From Mycobacterium sp. 1423905.2 (GTDB taxonomy: Bacteria; Actinomycetota; Actinomycetes; Mycobacteriales; Mycobacteriaceae): 35,763 nucleotides of DNA. A model generated the notes under the pieces. That model saw only the letters and a program-made list of their open reading frames with translations, was not told the origin of the DNA and ran no database searches. Location: the NCBI RefSeq assembly GCF_001673155.1, contig NZ_LZLE01000354.1, positions 1-35,763 on the forward strand, read 5' to 3'. The first letter of the stretch is position 1; each line of letters begins with the position of its first letter. Positions 26,625-35,106 of the stretch are shown here, piece after piece. The position numbers were made by a program, and so were the translations under genes.

Positions 26625-27858
26625 CGGAAAGTCCTTCACTGACCGCTGCTACGGCACCGTCGGCGACCCGCACCCGCAGTCGGGTGCCGGCCGGAGCGTC
26701 GGCGATCGATCGCAGCACCTGTGCTTCACCGTCGTCGGGAACCGTCTGCACGACGGCATAGCCGCGGGCCAGCGTGGCGGCCGGGCCTAGGGTCGCCAGC
26801 CGCGCGGCGAGGTGACCGACGCGGTCGGCCTCGCCGGTGATCAACCGTGTGATGTCGCGCCGCAGGGCCACGCGGGCACGGCCGATCTCTTCGGCGCGTA
26901 TGGTCACCATCTTCAGCGGGTCGGCTAGCACCGGGCGGCTGCGCAACGCCGTCAACGCCCGCTCCTCGCGAGCGACCCAGTGCCGCAAGGCTTGGGCGCT
27001 GCGGCGCCGCAGATCGTCGATCAAGCGCTGTTCGGCGGCGGTGTCGGGAACCAGTTTCTTGGCCGCATCGGTGGGGGTCGCGGCGCGCAGGTCGGCGACC
27101 AGGTCACACAACGGGTTGTCCGGTTCGTGGCCCACCGCGCTGATCACCGGCGTGCGGCACGCCGCGATGGCGCGGCACAGCGTTTCGTCGGAGAACGGCA
27201 GCAGATCCTCGACGCTGCCGCCGCCGCGGGCGATGACGATCACGTCGACATCGGGGTCGCGGTCGAGGTCGCGCAAGGCCTCGACGATCTGAGGGACCGC
27301 GTTGGGGCCTTGCACGGCGGTGTTGCGGATGGCGAACCGGGCCGCGGGCCAGCGCGTCGCGGCCACCGTCGTCACGTCCCGCTCGGCCGCGCTGGCCCGC
27401 CCGGTGATCAGTCCGATAGCGTTGGGCAAGAACGGGATTGGTCGTTTGAGGCGCGCGTCGAACAGGCCCTCGGCGTCCAGCAGCCGGCGCAACCGGTCGA
27501 TCCTGGCCAGCAGTTCACCCACACCGACGGCGCGGATCTGACTGAGCCGCAACGAGAACGTGCCGCGCCCGGTGTAGAAGGACGGCTTGCCGCACACCAC
27601 CACCTGGACCCCTTCGGCCAATTTGACCGGCGCGGACAGCAGCAAGTCGCGCGTGCATGTCACGGTCAGCGACATGTCGGCGGCTGGGTCCCGCAGCACC
27701 ATGAACACCGTCTTGGCGTCCGGACGCGTCGAGATCTGGGCCAGTTGACCCTCGACCCACACGGTCCCCAGCTTTTCGATCCAGCCGGCGACGCGGATGG
27801 CGACGGCGCGGACCGGGAACGGGTTCTCGGCCGAATTCGCTTCAGAACCTCGGGTCAC
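26611..27858 (-). CDS. xseA: Exodeoxyribonuclease VII large subunit
   Basis: The 415-residue protein has an N-terminal OB fold (about 10-110; [22 protein letters not shown]), the catalytic core with [36 protein letters not shown] and [29 protein letters not shown], then a helical region and a C-terminal strand domain with LARGYAVVQ. It supplies the active site of exo VII, used in mismatch and other DNA repair. Corresponds to Rv1108c. Its GTG at 27858 overlaps the preceding stop by four bases (GTGA), completing a three-gene reverse operon. Confidence 0.93.
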   Translation of the reverse strand: MTRGSEANSAENPFPVRAVAIRVAGWIEKLGTVWVEGQLAQISTRPDAKTVFMVLRDPAADMSLTVTCTRDLLLSAPVKLAEGVQVVVCGKPSFYTGRGTFSLRLSQIRAVGVGELLARIDRLRRLLDAEGLFDARLKRPIPFLPNAIGLITGRASAAERDVTTVAATRWPAARFAIRNTAVQGPNAVPQIVEALRDLDRDPDVDVIVIARGGGSVEDLLPFSDETLCRAIAACRTPVISAVGHEPDNPLCDLVADLRAATPTDAAKKLVPDTAAEQRLIDDLRRRSAQALRHWVAREERALTALRSRPVLADPLKMVTIRAEEIGRARVALRRDITRLITGEADRVGHLAARLATLGPAATLARGYAVVQTVPDDGEAQVLRSIADAPAGTRLRVRVADGAVAAVSEGLSDGSR

Positions 27859-28436
27859 TTGGCGGTCGCGCGGGTGATCCTGTTGGCGATCAGCGTCTGG
27901 AACGGGGCGCGCGCCTTGGTGGCTTGCTCGTAGGCCAGCAGGGCTTCGAGCTCGGCGACATCCAATGACTGCAACCTGGCCCGCAACTGAGCCAACGTCA
28001 GCGTTCCGTAGTCCAGCTCGGTCGCCACGGCCGGCTCCGGCACCGTCGACTGGTCCTCGCCCGGCTTCCCGGTGGACGACAGATCGACCGGTTCGGCGAC
28101 CGAGTACAACGCGAATCGTCCTTCGGTGCGACGCTCGCTCTCGGTACCGTCACCAGGCGCGTCATCGCCAGCACCGTCGTCCAAGCCTTCGAAGTCCTCG
28201 TCGAAGGTTGCCCACTCCGGCTGCTCGTCCTTCGGCGGGAACAGCGACTCGAGCGTGCTGTCGCCCTTGATCACCAGCTCGGCGAGGTTCTGCTGAAACC
28301 GCATCACCATGTGAGCGGCCGTGCTGGCCAGCGTCATCGGGTACATCAAAATGGAACGCGGCAGCTTCATCGTCTCCTCGACGGCGACTGTCGCCGCGCC
28401 GACCAGCAGCCGAACCCCATACGGTGCAGTAGCCAT
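27855..28436 (-). CDS. Conserved mycobacterial protein (Rv1109c-like, lipid-droplet-associated family)
   Basis: The 193-residue protein has a conserved N-terminus ([50 protein letters not shown]), a variable acidic linker (about 75-135) and a conserved C-terminal helix block ([41 protein letters not shown]). It corresponds to Rv1109c. Some databases, as I recall, name this family lipid-droplet-associated; the amphipathic N-terminal region would fit surface binding, but function is not established. It is first in the operon with xseA-xseB (4-bp overlap) and divergent from ispH. Confidence 0.75.
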   Translation of the reverse strand: MATAPYGVRLLVGAATVAVEETMKLPRSILMYPMTLASTAAHMVMRFQQNLAELVIKGDSTLESLFPPKDEQPEWATFDEDFEGLDDGAGDDAPGDGTESERRTEGRFALYSVAEPVDLSSTGKPGEDQSTVPEPAVATELDYGTLTLAQLRARLQSLDVAELEALLAYEQATKARAPFQTLIANRITRATAK

Positions 28437-28521
28437 GCGACCAAGACTGCCTCAACCGGCGGCTAACTCCAAGCTGACCACCCGCGACGGCGCGAAATGG
28501 CAGACCCGCGTCGGCAGAACG

Positions 28522-28527
28522 TACCCT
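28522..28527 (+). promoter_or_regulatory. -10 box (TACCCT), leaderless start of ispH
   Basis: TACCCT ends seven bases before ATG 28535 with no Shine-Dalgarno sequence between, in the 98-base divergent region with the Rv1109c-like gene. Confidence 0.45.
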
Positions 28528-28534
28528 GAATGCC

Positions 28535-29536
28535 ATGGTGCCGACTATCGACATGGGGATTCCCGGTGCGTCCAGGTCGGTGGCCTCGGATGGCGGCGTG
28601 CCCGCCGGCAAACGAGTGCTGCTGGCCGAGCCGCGGGGTTACTGCGCGGGTGTGGACCGGGCCGTCGAAACCGTCGAGCGGGCCCTGGAGAAGCACGGCG
28701 CACCGGTCTACGTGCGTCACGAGATCGTGCACAACCGCCACGTGGTGGACACCCTGGCCCAAGCCGGTGCGGTGTTCGTAGAGGAGACCGATGAGGTCCC
28801 CGAGGGGGCCATCGTGGTGTTCTCCGCGCACGGCGTCGCGCCCACCGTGCACGCGGCGGCCGCCGCCCGCAACCTGAAGACCATCGACGCCACCTGCCCG
28901 CTGGTGACCAAAGTGCACAACGAGGCACGCCGCTTCGCCAAAGCCGACTACGACATCCTGCTGATCGGTCACGAGGGCCACGAGGAAGTCGTCGGCACCG
29001 CCGGCGAAGCTCCCGAGCACGTCCAACTGGTCGACGGGGTGTCCGCCGTGGACCAGGTGACGGTCCGGGACGAGGACAAAGTTATCTGGCTGTCGCAGAC
29101 CACGCTGTCGGTGGACGAGACCATGGAGATCGTCGAGCGGCTGCGGGAGCGCTTCCCGAAGCTGAAGGACCCGCCCAGCGACGACATCTGCTACGCGACG
29201 CAGAACAGGCAGGTCGCGGTCAAGGCGATGGCGCCCGAGTGTGAGCTGGTGATCGTCGTCGGGTCACGCAACTCGTCGAACTCGGTGCGGCTGGTCGAGG
29301 TGGCGCTGGGCGCGGGATCGCGGGCGGCGCACCTGGTCGACTGGGCCGACGACATCGACCCGGCTTGGCTGGACGGCGTGACCACGGTGGGCGTCACCTC
29401 CGGCGCGTCGGTTCCCGAGGTGCTGGTGCGCGGTGTGTTGGAGCGGCTGGCCGACTACGGCTATGACGTGGTCCAACCGGTGACGACGGCCAACGAGACG
29501 CTGGTCTTCGCGCTGCCCCGCGAAATCCGTCGCTAG
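28535..29536 (+). CDS. ispH: 4-hydroxy-3-methylbut-2-enyl diphosphate reductase
   Basis: The 333-residue protein (LytB2, Rv1110) performs the last MEP-pathway step, reducing HMBPP to IPP and DMAPP with a [4Fe-4S] cluster. The three cluster cysteines are Cys37 ([12 protein letters not shown]), Cys121 ([12 protein letters not shown]) and Cys219 ([11 protein letters not shown]); substrate-binding [10 protein letters not shown] and VFSAHGVAP are intact. Product IPP/DMAPP ultimately feeds the cis-prenyltransferase at 6213. The ATG at 28535 fits a leaderless start; a later in-frame ATG (residue 7) is possible. Confidence 0.95.
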   Translation: MVPTIDMGIPGASRSVASDGGVPAGKRVLLAEPRGYCAGVDRAVETVERALEKHGAPVYVRHEIVHNRHVVDTLAQAGAVFVEETDEVPEGAIVVFSAHGVAPTVHAAAAARNLKTIDATCPLVTKVHNEARRFAKADYDILLIGHEGHEEVVGTAGEAPEHVQLVDGVSAVDQVTVRDEDKVIWLSQTTLSVDETMEIVERLRERFPKLKDPPSDDICYATQNRQVAVKAMAPECELVIVVGSRNSSNSVRLVEVALGAGSRAAHLVDWADDIDPAWLDGVTTVGVTSGASVPEVLVRGVLERLADYGYDVVQPVTTANETLVFALPREIRR

Positions 29537-29541
29537 CCCTG

Positions 29542-30816
29542 CTAGATGTCGTACTCCCAGGTTTCGGCCTGGGGTCTGCGGGGTGCCCGCGACCGGCTCC
29601 GCCGCTCGGCGCGCTGTTCGTCGAGCGGTTCACCCCGGTCGTCGATCCTCGGCTCGCTCCTGCTGCCGCCGCGGTAGCGGACCTGCGAAATCGGATGGTG
29701 CGTGCCCGAGCCGTTGGTCCCCGAGCCGTTGGGCCCGGAGCCGTTGGGCGTGGCACGTCGCCGTCGCGGCGGATACGCCTCGCGCGGCTCATACGGCTCG
29801 TAACCGCCGCGCCGACGCTCATAACGGCTGTAGGACTCCGAGCGGCCGGTCGGCTCCGGCGGATCGTAGGAGTCGTAGGAATCGAAGCGGCTGCTGCGCG
29901 GCGCGGGCCGCTCGTAGGTACCCCGGCGCCCGTGGGGGTCGCGCCGCACCTCCCGCGGCGGTTGGGCGCGCAGGTCCGAGTCCCCCTGCGGCGGACGGGG
30001 GCGGCGGCGTGGGCGCGTGGCGCGCTGCGGTGCCTCGTTGGGGTCGAACTCCGGACGGTCGACATCGGCGGCCGCGGGCCTGCGGCTGGTGCGCCGCGGA
30101 CGTTCGGCCGGGGCTTCGCCCTCGTCGTCCAGCGGCGAGCGGCCGCGCCGAGACGTGGTCCGGGTGGGGCGTTGGGCGGATCGACCGTTGCGCGCCGTCC
30201 GGCTGCTGCGGGCCGAGCGGCTCCGGGAGTGAGCGGGCTGTGACCCGCTGCCGGGTTCGGCGTCCTCCCCATCGACCTCGGTGGTCAGCAGCGACCGGAC
30301 TCTAGTGAGGAGTCCGGTGAGCCACCAGGTGCGCTCCCCGGAACGTGCGTCCTTGGGGGTCGGTTCCTCGGCCGCGGGTGATCGCCGCTGCGACATGCCG
30401 AAATACCACCTGACCAAACCGATCAGCAGGACGACACCCGCGGTGCCCAGCATCAACGGAAACCGCTCGATCAGCGGATATCCGCAGTTGATCAGCAGAT
30501 CTTTGAACTTATTGACCTTGCCGCCGTGGAACAGCCAGTAAGCGCCGGGCACGGCGCAGAACAAGATCAGCGGCGGCTGGATGACGGCGGTGAAGACCCC
30601 GGCCTGGCGCACCGCCAGCACCGCGGCCACACAGCCGACGATGTAACAACCGGCGAAGACGTGGGTCAGCTCCTTGTGGCCGGCGTCGATCCCGTACCCC
30701 ACTGCCGTCGCGGTGACGGCGATGAGGACAGCGATCCACCAGGGCACACCTGCGATATTGGGGATGATCGAGCGGTGGCTTGGCTCCACCGCTGAACTCG
30801 CCCGCTGCGCTGACAC
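29542..30816 (-). CDS. DUF6542 membrane protein with arginine-rich disordered tail (Rv1111c-like)
   Basis: The protein is 424 residues from GTG 30816 (MSAQRASSAVEPSHRS). Four hydrophobic helices at about 25-42, 53-70, 72-94 and 118-139 form a DUF6542-type membrane region (GVPWWIAVLIAVTATAVGYGID). The long C-terminal part (about 145-424) is highly charged and low-complexity: RSRSARSSRTARNGRS, YDSYDPPEP, YERRRGGYEPYEPRE and a NGSG repeat (three units). Function is unknown; the tail is probably disordered and could bind nucleic acid or phosphate-rich partners. The frame opens at ATG 30873, but a TACGGT box at 30823-30828 supports GTG 30816. It converges on ispH with five bases between stops. Confidence 0.75.
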   Translation of the reverse strand: MSAQRASSAVEPSHRSIIPNIAGVPWWIAVLIAVTATAVGYGIDAGHKELTHVFAGCYIVGCVAAVLAVRQAGVFTAVIQPPLILFCAVPGAYWLFHGGKVNKFKDLLINCGYPLIERFPLMLGTAGVVLLIGLVRWYFGMSQRRSPAAEEPTPKDARSGERTWWLTGLLTRVRSLLTTEVDGEDAEPGSGSQPAHSRSRSARSSRTARNGRSAQRPTRTTSRRGRSPLDDEGEAPAERPRRTSRRPAAADVDRPEFDPNEAPQRATRPRRRPRPPQGDSDLRAQPPREVRRDPHGRRGTYERPAPRSSRFDSYDSYDPPEPTGRSESYSRYERRRGGYEPYEPREAYPPRRRRATPNGSGPNGSGTNGSGTHHPISQVRYRGGSRSEPRIDDRGEPLDEQRAERRSRSRAPRRPQAETWEYDI

Positions 30817-30822
30817 ATGTTG

Positions 30823-30828
30823 ACCGTA
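30823..30828 (-). promoter_or_regulatory. -10 box (TACGGT) for the DUF6542 gene
   Basis: The reverse strand reads TACGGT, ending six bases before GTG 30816; this is leaderless-type spacing and chooses that start over ATG 30873. Confidence 0.4.
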
Positions 30829-30887
30829 CCGGCTGTCGGCCCAAAGGCCCGTATATAGCTGGACATCCTGCATTGGCGTGCCTGAAA

Positions 30888-30893
30888 TAAACT
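30888..30893 (+). promoter_or_regulatory. -10 box (TAAACT) for ychF
   Basis: TAAACT ends nine bases before GTG 30903, giving a leaderless or nearly leaderless mRNA. It lies in the divergent region between the DUF6542 gene and ychF. Confidence 0.45.
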
Positions 30894-30902
30894 TGGCTTC
30901 CT

Positions 30903-31976
30903 GTGAGCCTGAGCCTGGGAATCGTCGGTCTGCCCAACGTCGGTAAGTCGACTCTGTTCAACGCCCTGACCCGGAACAACGTGGTGGCGGCCAACTATCC
31001 GTTCGCGACGATCGAGCCGAACGAGGGCGTCGTTGCGTTGCCCGACCCGCGGCTGGACAAGCTGGCCGAGATGTTCTCCTCGGCTCGTGTGGTTGCGGCG
31101 CCGGTCACATTCGTCGACATCGCGGGCCTGGTGCAAGGCGCCTCCGAGGGCGCCGGGTTGGGCAACAAGTTCCTGGCGCACATCCGCGAGTGTGACGCGA
31201 TCTGCCAGGTGGTTCGGGTGTTCGCCGACGACGACGTCACCCACGTGGCCGGGCGGGTCGACCCCGGCTCCGACATCGAGGTCGTCGAGACCGAGCTGAT
31301 CCTTGCCGACCTGCAGACCTTGGAGCGGGCCATTCCTCGGTTGGAGAAAGAAGCCCGCAACAACAAGGAGCGCAGACCGGTGTACGACGCGGCCGTGGCC
31401 GCCCAGGAAGTCCTTGACGGCGGGAAGACGCTGTTCGGCGCCGGCGTGGATGCCGCGCTGCTGCGCGAATTGAATCTGCTGACCACCAAACCCTTCCTCT
31501 ACGTGTTCAACGCCGACGAGTCGGTGCTGACCGACCACGCCCGCGTCGCCGAGCTGCGCGCGCTGGTCGCACCCGCGGATGCGGTGTTCCTGGACGCCGC
31601 GATCGAGTCGGAATTGATCGAACTCGACGACGAATCGGCCGCCGAGTTGCTGGAGTCGATCGGACAAACCGAGCGCGGACTCGATGCGCTGGCCCGCGCC
31701 GGGTTCCACACCCTCAAATTGCAGACATTCCTCACCGCGGGTCCCAAGGAGGCGCGGGCCTGGACCATTCACCAGGGAGATACCGCGCCCAAGGCGGCCG
31801 GGGTGATCCACACCGACTTCGAGAAAGGCTTCATCAAGGCCGAGATCGTGTCCTACGACGACCTGATCGCCGCCGGATCCATGGCCGCGGCCAAGGCGGC
31901 CGGCAAAGTGCGGATGGAGGGCAAGGACTACGTGATGGCCGACGGCGACGTGGTGGAGTTCCGGTTCAACGTCTAG
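30903..31976 (+). CDS. ychF: Redox-regulated ATPase YchF (Obg-family, ribosome-binding)
   Basis: The 357-residue protein is a complete YchF/OLA1: P-loop GLPNVGKST (9-17), switch region NYPFATIEPNEGVV (31-44), DIAGLV (72-77), the altered base-recognition motif NADE (203-206, in place of NKxD, giving ATP preference), a coiled-coil insert and the C-terminal TGS domain (LTAGPKEARAWTIHQGDTAP). YchF binds ribosomes and is tied to stress response. Corresponds to Rv1112. The last 14 codons (YVMADGDVVEFRFNV) are almost perfectly duplicated at 32976-33019, about 1.0 kb downstream. Confidence 0.95.
   Translation: MSLSLGIVGLPNVGKSTLFNALTRNNVVAANYPFATIEPNEGVVALPDPRLDKLAEMFSSARVVAAPVTFVDIAGLVQGASEGAGLGNKFLAHIRECDAICQVVRVFADDDVTHVAGRVDPGSDIEVVETELILADLQTLERAIPRLEKEARNNKERRPVYDAAVAAQEVLDGGKTLFGAGVDAALLRELNLLTTKPFLYVFNADESVLTDHARVAELRALVAPADAVFLDAAIESELIELDDESAAELLESIGQTERGLDALARAGFHTLKLQTFLTAGPKEARAWTIHQGDTAPKAAGVIHTDFEKGFIKAEIVSYDDLIAAGSMAAAKAAGKVRMEGKDYVMADGDVVEFRFNV
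31931..31974 (+). repeat. Direct repeat copy 1: ychF 3' end
   Basis: This 44-base segment, which encodes the end of YchF, matches 32976-33019 at 41 of 44 positions: ten identical bases, three mismatches (GAC against CTT), then 31 identical bases. Copy 1 is the native gene end. Confidence 0.95.
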
Positions 31977-31990
31977 TCAGCCGAAGTAAA

Positions 31991-31996
31991 TAGACT
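31991..31996 (+). promoter_or_regulatory. -10 box (TAGACT) for the DUF1254 gene
   Basis: TAGACT ends seven bases before ATG 32004, 14 bases after the ychF stop; leaderless-type spacing. Confidence 0.4.
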
Positions 31997-32003
31997 CGAA
32001 GTG

Positions 32004-32960
32004 ATGTCAATCCATGTGAACGCGGACAACTTCGTCCGGGCAGAGACCCACCGGATGTTTCGCGACATACAGGCTGACGCCGGGGGCGTCGGTAGATTCC
32101 GGCACAACCGCACACCCGCCCGAATCGACGAGCAGACGGTCATCAGACTCAACCGAGACACGTTGTACAGCTTTGTAATCGTTGACCTCGCCGAGCCCGC
32201 CCGGCTCACATTGCCCGATGCCGACGGCCGCTATCTCTCGGCGATGGTCATCAACGAAGACCATTTCGTGAACAACGTCATGCATGATCCCGGCGAATAC
32301 ACGCTTACCAGCGGTCAATACGGGTCTCGCTATGTGCTCGTTGGGATTCGAATACTGGTCAACCCCACCGATCCCGCAGACGTGACCGCCGTCGCGGCGA
32401 TTCAGGATCGCCTTGCGATAGATGCGGGCAGATCAGAGGCGTTTGTCATGCCGGACTACGACCTTGGAAGCCTCGATGCGACCCGGGACGCCCTGCTCGC
32501 CTTGGCTCGTGGGCTCGACAACTTCGACCGGATGTTCGGCGCGCGGGCAGAAGTCGATCCGATCCGTCATCTGATCGGATGCGCGGCAGGGTGGGGAGGG
32601 CTGCCCACCTCCGAAGCGGCCTACATCGGCGTAGCTCCGAACGTCCCGCAGGGCGATTACGAGTTGGTGTTCAACGATGTCCCCGTCGACGCCTTTTGGT
32701 CGGTGTCGGTATACAACAAGCGAGGGTTCTTCGAGCCGAACAAGGAGAACCTCTACACCGTCAATAGTGTTACCGGCGAGCGTAACGCAGACGGCTCGGT
32801 CACCGTTCGCTTCATTGCGTCGGCACATGACAGCACTCCTGCGAACGCGATCATCACACCGGAAGGCTGGAACTACCTCATTCGCCTCTACCGGCCGCGC
32901 GCCGAAATCCTTGATGGTCGCTGGATCGCACCGGCGCTCACGCCGTGCGCTGATAGCTGA
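32004..32960 (+). CDS. DUF1254/DUF1214 domain protein
   Basis: The 318-residue protein has an N-terminal DUF1254-type part (VIRLNRDTLYSFVIVDLAEPARLTLPD, YLSAMVINEDHFVNNV) and a C-terminal DUF1214 part (YELVFNDVPVDAFWSVSVYNKRGFFEPN, GWNYLIRLYRPRAEILDGRW). Such proteins occur in many soil bacteria, often in several copies; function is unknown, and no signal peptide is seen. Start ATG 32004; a GTG directly before is possible. Two sampled 60-base lines are about 60-62% G+C by hand count against about 67% in a glyA line, suggesting foreign origin. It lies exactly between the two copies of the ychF 3' end. Confidence 0.8.
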   Translation: MSIHVNADNFVRAETHRMFRDIQADAGGVGRFRHNRTPARIDEQTVIRLNRDTLYSFVIVDLAEPARLTLPDADGRYLSAMVINEDHFVNNVMHDPGEYTLTSGQYGSRYVLVGIRILVNPTDPADVTAVAAIQDRLAIDAGRSEAFVMPDYDLGSLDATRDALLALARGLDNFDRMFGARAEVDPIRHLIGCAAGWGGLPTSEAAYIGVAPNVPQGDYELVFNDVPVDAFWSVSVYNKRGFFEPNKENLYTVNSVTGERNADGSVTVRFIASAHDSTPANAIITPEGWNYLIRLYRPRAEILDGRWIAPALTPCADS

Positions 32961-32975
32961 TTCACGTCGGCTGGT

Positions 32976-33019
32976 CGTGATGGCCCTTGGCGACGTGGTG
33001 GAGTTCCGGTTCAACGTCT
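32976..33019 (+). repeat. Direct repeat copy 2: duplicated ychF 3' end
   Basis: It is a second copy of the last 44 bases of ychF (see 31931-31974), ending GTCT-GA where the native gene has GTCT-AG, and still in a form that would encode VVMALGDVVEFRFNV-stop. There is no ychF body in front of it. It marks the far edge of the DUF1254 cassette. Confidence 0.95.
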
Positions 33020-33066
33020 GAGCCCCGACCAAACACGCGGTGTCGTTCGGTAGCGATGATGGATCG

Positions 33067-33699
33067 CTACGCGTGCGCCGCTGACCAAGTGAGCGGCATC
33101 GCCTCCACGCGGTAGATCGCTTGGTCGTTCATGAAGTTCAGCTCCTCGACGGTCAACGAAGCAATCGCAAACCTGAGCGGCACCGAGCGGATCGTAAATG
33201 CCATCCTCGTCGGGTTGGGATACATGCGGGCGGAACCATTGGGCCTGCTGTACAAGAGTGCCAAGAACACCCGGACTAGCCACTGAGCGGCTAGCGGGTC
33301 GGGCAGGTCGAGACCGATCATCTCGGAGGCTAAGCGGGCGACGATGGGAGAGTCGGTCAGCCACTCATTGCTGGGAGGACCTGAAGTTGAACGCAAGACC
33401 TGCACAAGCGGGTCCGCTCGGATGCGCTGTAGGGCGACAGTGGTGGTGATGATGCGCTCAGTACCAGATAACCCCGTGATGGCTTCGCGCACCGAGTCGA
33501 GAATGCGCTCCGCCTGACGGCTCATCACTGCATCGCGGATCGCTGACTTACCTCCGACATGGCGATAGGTGGTCGCCGGTGAACAGTGCACGGCGGCAGC
33601 CAGGGCGTCGATGCTCAATGCGTCATAGCCGTGACGGGACATGAGGTCGGCGGCCGCTTCGTGCAGTTTCGGCTCAGCGTCTAGGCCGCCGCACGCCAA
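33067..33699 (-). CDS. TetR/AcrR-family transcriptional regulator
   Basis: The 210-residue protein begins almost directly with a TetR DNA-binding domain: LHEAAADLMSRHGYDALSIDALAAAVHCSPATTYRHVGGKSAIRDAV (residues about 12-58; recognition helix SPATTYRHV). The C-terminal ligand domain is helical and not assignable to a ligand. Only a TTG (33699) is available upstream of the domain, and an in-frame TGA lies just before; the N-terminus is short, so some 5' sequence may be lost. The broken SnoaL-like gene ends 24 bases upstream on the same strand, so they likely form a unit. The C-terminus after VEELNFM is not typical and I cannot tell whether it is native. Confidence 0.75.
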   Translation of the reverse strand: MACGGLDAEPKLHEAAADLMSRHGYDALSIDALAAAVHCSPATTYRHVGGKSAIRDAVMSRQAERILDSVREAITGLSGTERIITTTVALQRIRADPLVQVLRSTSGPPSNEWLTDSPIVARLASEMIGLDLPDPLAAQWLVRVFLALLYSRPNGSARMYPNPTRMAFTIRSVPLRFAIASLTVEELNFMNDQAIYRVEAMPLTWSAAHA

Positions 33700-33723
33700 T
33701 CGCGTGATGGCCTGACGCGCCGG

Positions 33724-34168
33724 TCAGAGTGCCGGCGTGACCCGCCGCCACACATCGTTGAACGCGATGCTGTCGTGAAGGCCGTCACCTTGACGATGCG
33801 GTCCCCGCGAAACTGCATGAACCATGCATAGCTGTTGCGGTATGGCCGATCGTCAAGCGCCACGCCTTCTGCGTCGAACAAAGCGATGACTGTGTCACCG
33901 TCGCTGTAGAGCGCGCGGATGACCGGGATCGGCCGGGTTGCCATTCGCGCGGTGAGCGGAACAATGACGCGGTCAAAGAAATCGGCACGGCTCGAATAAG
34001 TGCCGGCCGCGTCGGACTGGTGATCTCCCAGGTGACGTCGTCGGCCAGAACGTCGAACGGCGACCCGGTACCGGCTCCCCACGCTTCGAGGCCAGCACGG
34101 ACGGCAGCGAGATTTCGTTGGGCCGCGTTGTACTGTCCGTCGTGTGATCTGTCATAGGAGCCTTTCAT
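33724..34168 (-). pseudogene. SnoaL-like (NTF2-fold) protein with two frameshifts
   Basis: Three reverse frames must be joined: MKGSYDRSHDG... to DVLADDVTWEITSP, then SDAAGTYSSRADFFDRVIVPL to GDRIVKVTAFT, then DSIAFNDVWRRVTPAL-stop at 33724. Together they make a SnoaL-like ligand-binding or small-enzyme fold of about 148 residues. The first break lies near 34020, the second near 33790, each consistent with a one-base loss. Conserved content on both sides argues that the breaks are recent or are sequencing errors. It lies between the DUF732 gene and the TetR gene on the same strand. Confidence 0.65.
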
Positions 34169-34198
34169 CACGATCCGTTTCGCGGGCCATAAACCCAT

Positions 34199-34600
34199 TC
34201 AGTTCGCGTTGAGTGCTGGTTGAACCGACGGCTTCGCGGGTTGCGAGGGTGCCGCACTGGGGGAGGTAGGTGCCTTGCTGGGCACAGACGGGGGAGTCAA
34301 CGAGCCGTACTGAGGACAGTAGGCCTGGATCGCCGCCCCGGTGAAGTAGGCGGCATTGAGAGCCGGCCAGCTGGTCGCGTCGGTGACCTTTGCGATCAAA
34401 TCGGCATTGCTGGTTTTGGGATTGTCGTTGAGAGTGCCGCAGACGACCGTCTTGGCGACCTGGATCGCTTTGTCGGGGGCGCCGTAATTCATGCCCGACG
34501 TCTTGAGGTTAGTGATGAATGCGTCGTCGGTGGCGTCCGCATGAGCCGGCACCGCCAGTACCAAGGAGAGGACCATCAACGCTAGGGTTCTCGTGACCAT
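34199..34600 (-). CDS. Secreted DUF732 protein
   Basis: The 133-residue protein starts at ATG 34600 (MVTRTLALMVLSLVLAVPAHADA), a Sec signal peptide with a likely cleavage after AHA. The mature part (DDAFITNLKTSGMNYGAPDKAIQVAKTVVCGTL ... IQAYCPQYGSL) is the mycobacterial DUF732 pattern with two cysteines, probably disulfide-bonded, and ends in a Ser/Pro/Ala-rich tail. Many copies exist in mycobacterial genomes; function is unknown. GAGGAG sits about ten bases upstream of the ATG on the reverse strand. The frame opens at 34705 but without a signal-like start. Confidence 0.8.
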   Translation of the reverse strand: MVTRTLALMVLSLVLAVPAHADATDDAFITNLKTSGMNYGAPDKAIQVAKTVVCGTLNDNPKTSNADLIAKVTDATSWPALNAAYFTGAAIQAYCPQYGSLTPPSVPSKAPTSPSAAPSQPAKPSVQPALNAN

Positions 34601-34668
34601 GACGGCGCTCCTCAACTCGACTTCCGACAGTTTATCCAGCGCCCGCCGCGCGGGCTTGCCAACGGCGT

Positions 34669-34674
34669 TAGGGT
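34669..34674 (+). promoter_or_regulatory. -10 box (TAGGGT) for the coiled-coil gene
   Basis: TAGGGT ends five bases before GTG 34680, in the 79-base divergent region with the DUF732 gene; leaderless-type spacing. Confidence 0.35.
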
Positions 34675-34679
34675 GAGGC

Positions 34680-35069
34680 GTGGTCGCTGAGGACCTTAAG
34701 CACACTCCCAGTGAGCTCGATCGCCGCGTTGCGGAGTTCGACGAACGCGAGCACAGTGTCGGCCGTCGGGAGGACGAACTGGCTAGACGCCAGCGGGCGG
34801 CAGATCAACGAGAGCGTATGGCCGACGAACGGGACCGCATCGCCGACGACCGAGAACAAGCGGCGGACGAGCGAGAACAACGCGCAGACGAACGTGAAGG
34901 TACAAACGTCCAGCGAGAGCGCGAGCGATTGCGACGCCTCGACGAACGGGAGGACCGCACGCAAGCCGCTGCCCACCGAGAGAACGCGGAAGTCAGGCGC
35001 GCGGTGGCCGAATCCAGACGACGTCTTGACGACAAAAGTGAGTCGCCCACCGACGGGACTGCCGGCTAG
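34680..35069 (+). CDS. Highly charged coiled-coil repeat protein
   Basis: The 129-residue protein is almost entirely Glu, Arg, Asp and Ala and is built of heptad-like units (ADQRERM, ADERDRI, ADDREQA, ADEREQR, ADEREGT) between residues about 40 and 76, with further ERERLRRLDERE segments. It should form a long, straight charged helix or coiled coil. It has no cysteine, no signal peptide and no membrane helix. Similar ADERE-repeat proteins occur in mycobacteria, with no known function. Start GTG 34680. The reverse strand is also open here because of the repeats, but reads as Ser/Arg-rich noise. Confidence 0.65.
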   Translation: MVAEDLKHTPSELDRRVAEFDEREHSVGRREDELARRQRAADQRERMADERDRIADDREQAADEREQRADEREGTNVQRERERLRRLDEREDRTQAAAHRENAEVRRAVAESRRRLDDKSESPTDGTAG

Positions 35070-35106
35070 CCAAAGTTGGGGCCGGGCAAGCGATGCGGGA
35101 GGAATA

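Noticed and set aside
29536..30305. Long forward frames opposite the DUF6542 tail
   Set aside because: They arise from the Arg/Ser-rich repeats on the reverse strand; no domain or ribosome site supports them.
30874..30902. ATG 30873 as the start of the DUF6542 gene
   Set aside because: A TACGGT box six bases before GTG 30816 lies inside that extension, and the added residues show no conserved feature.
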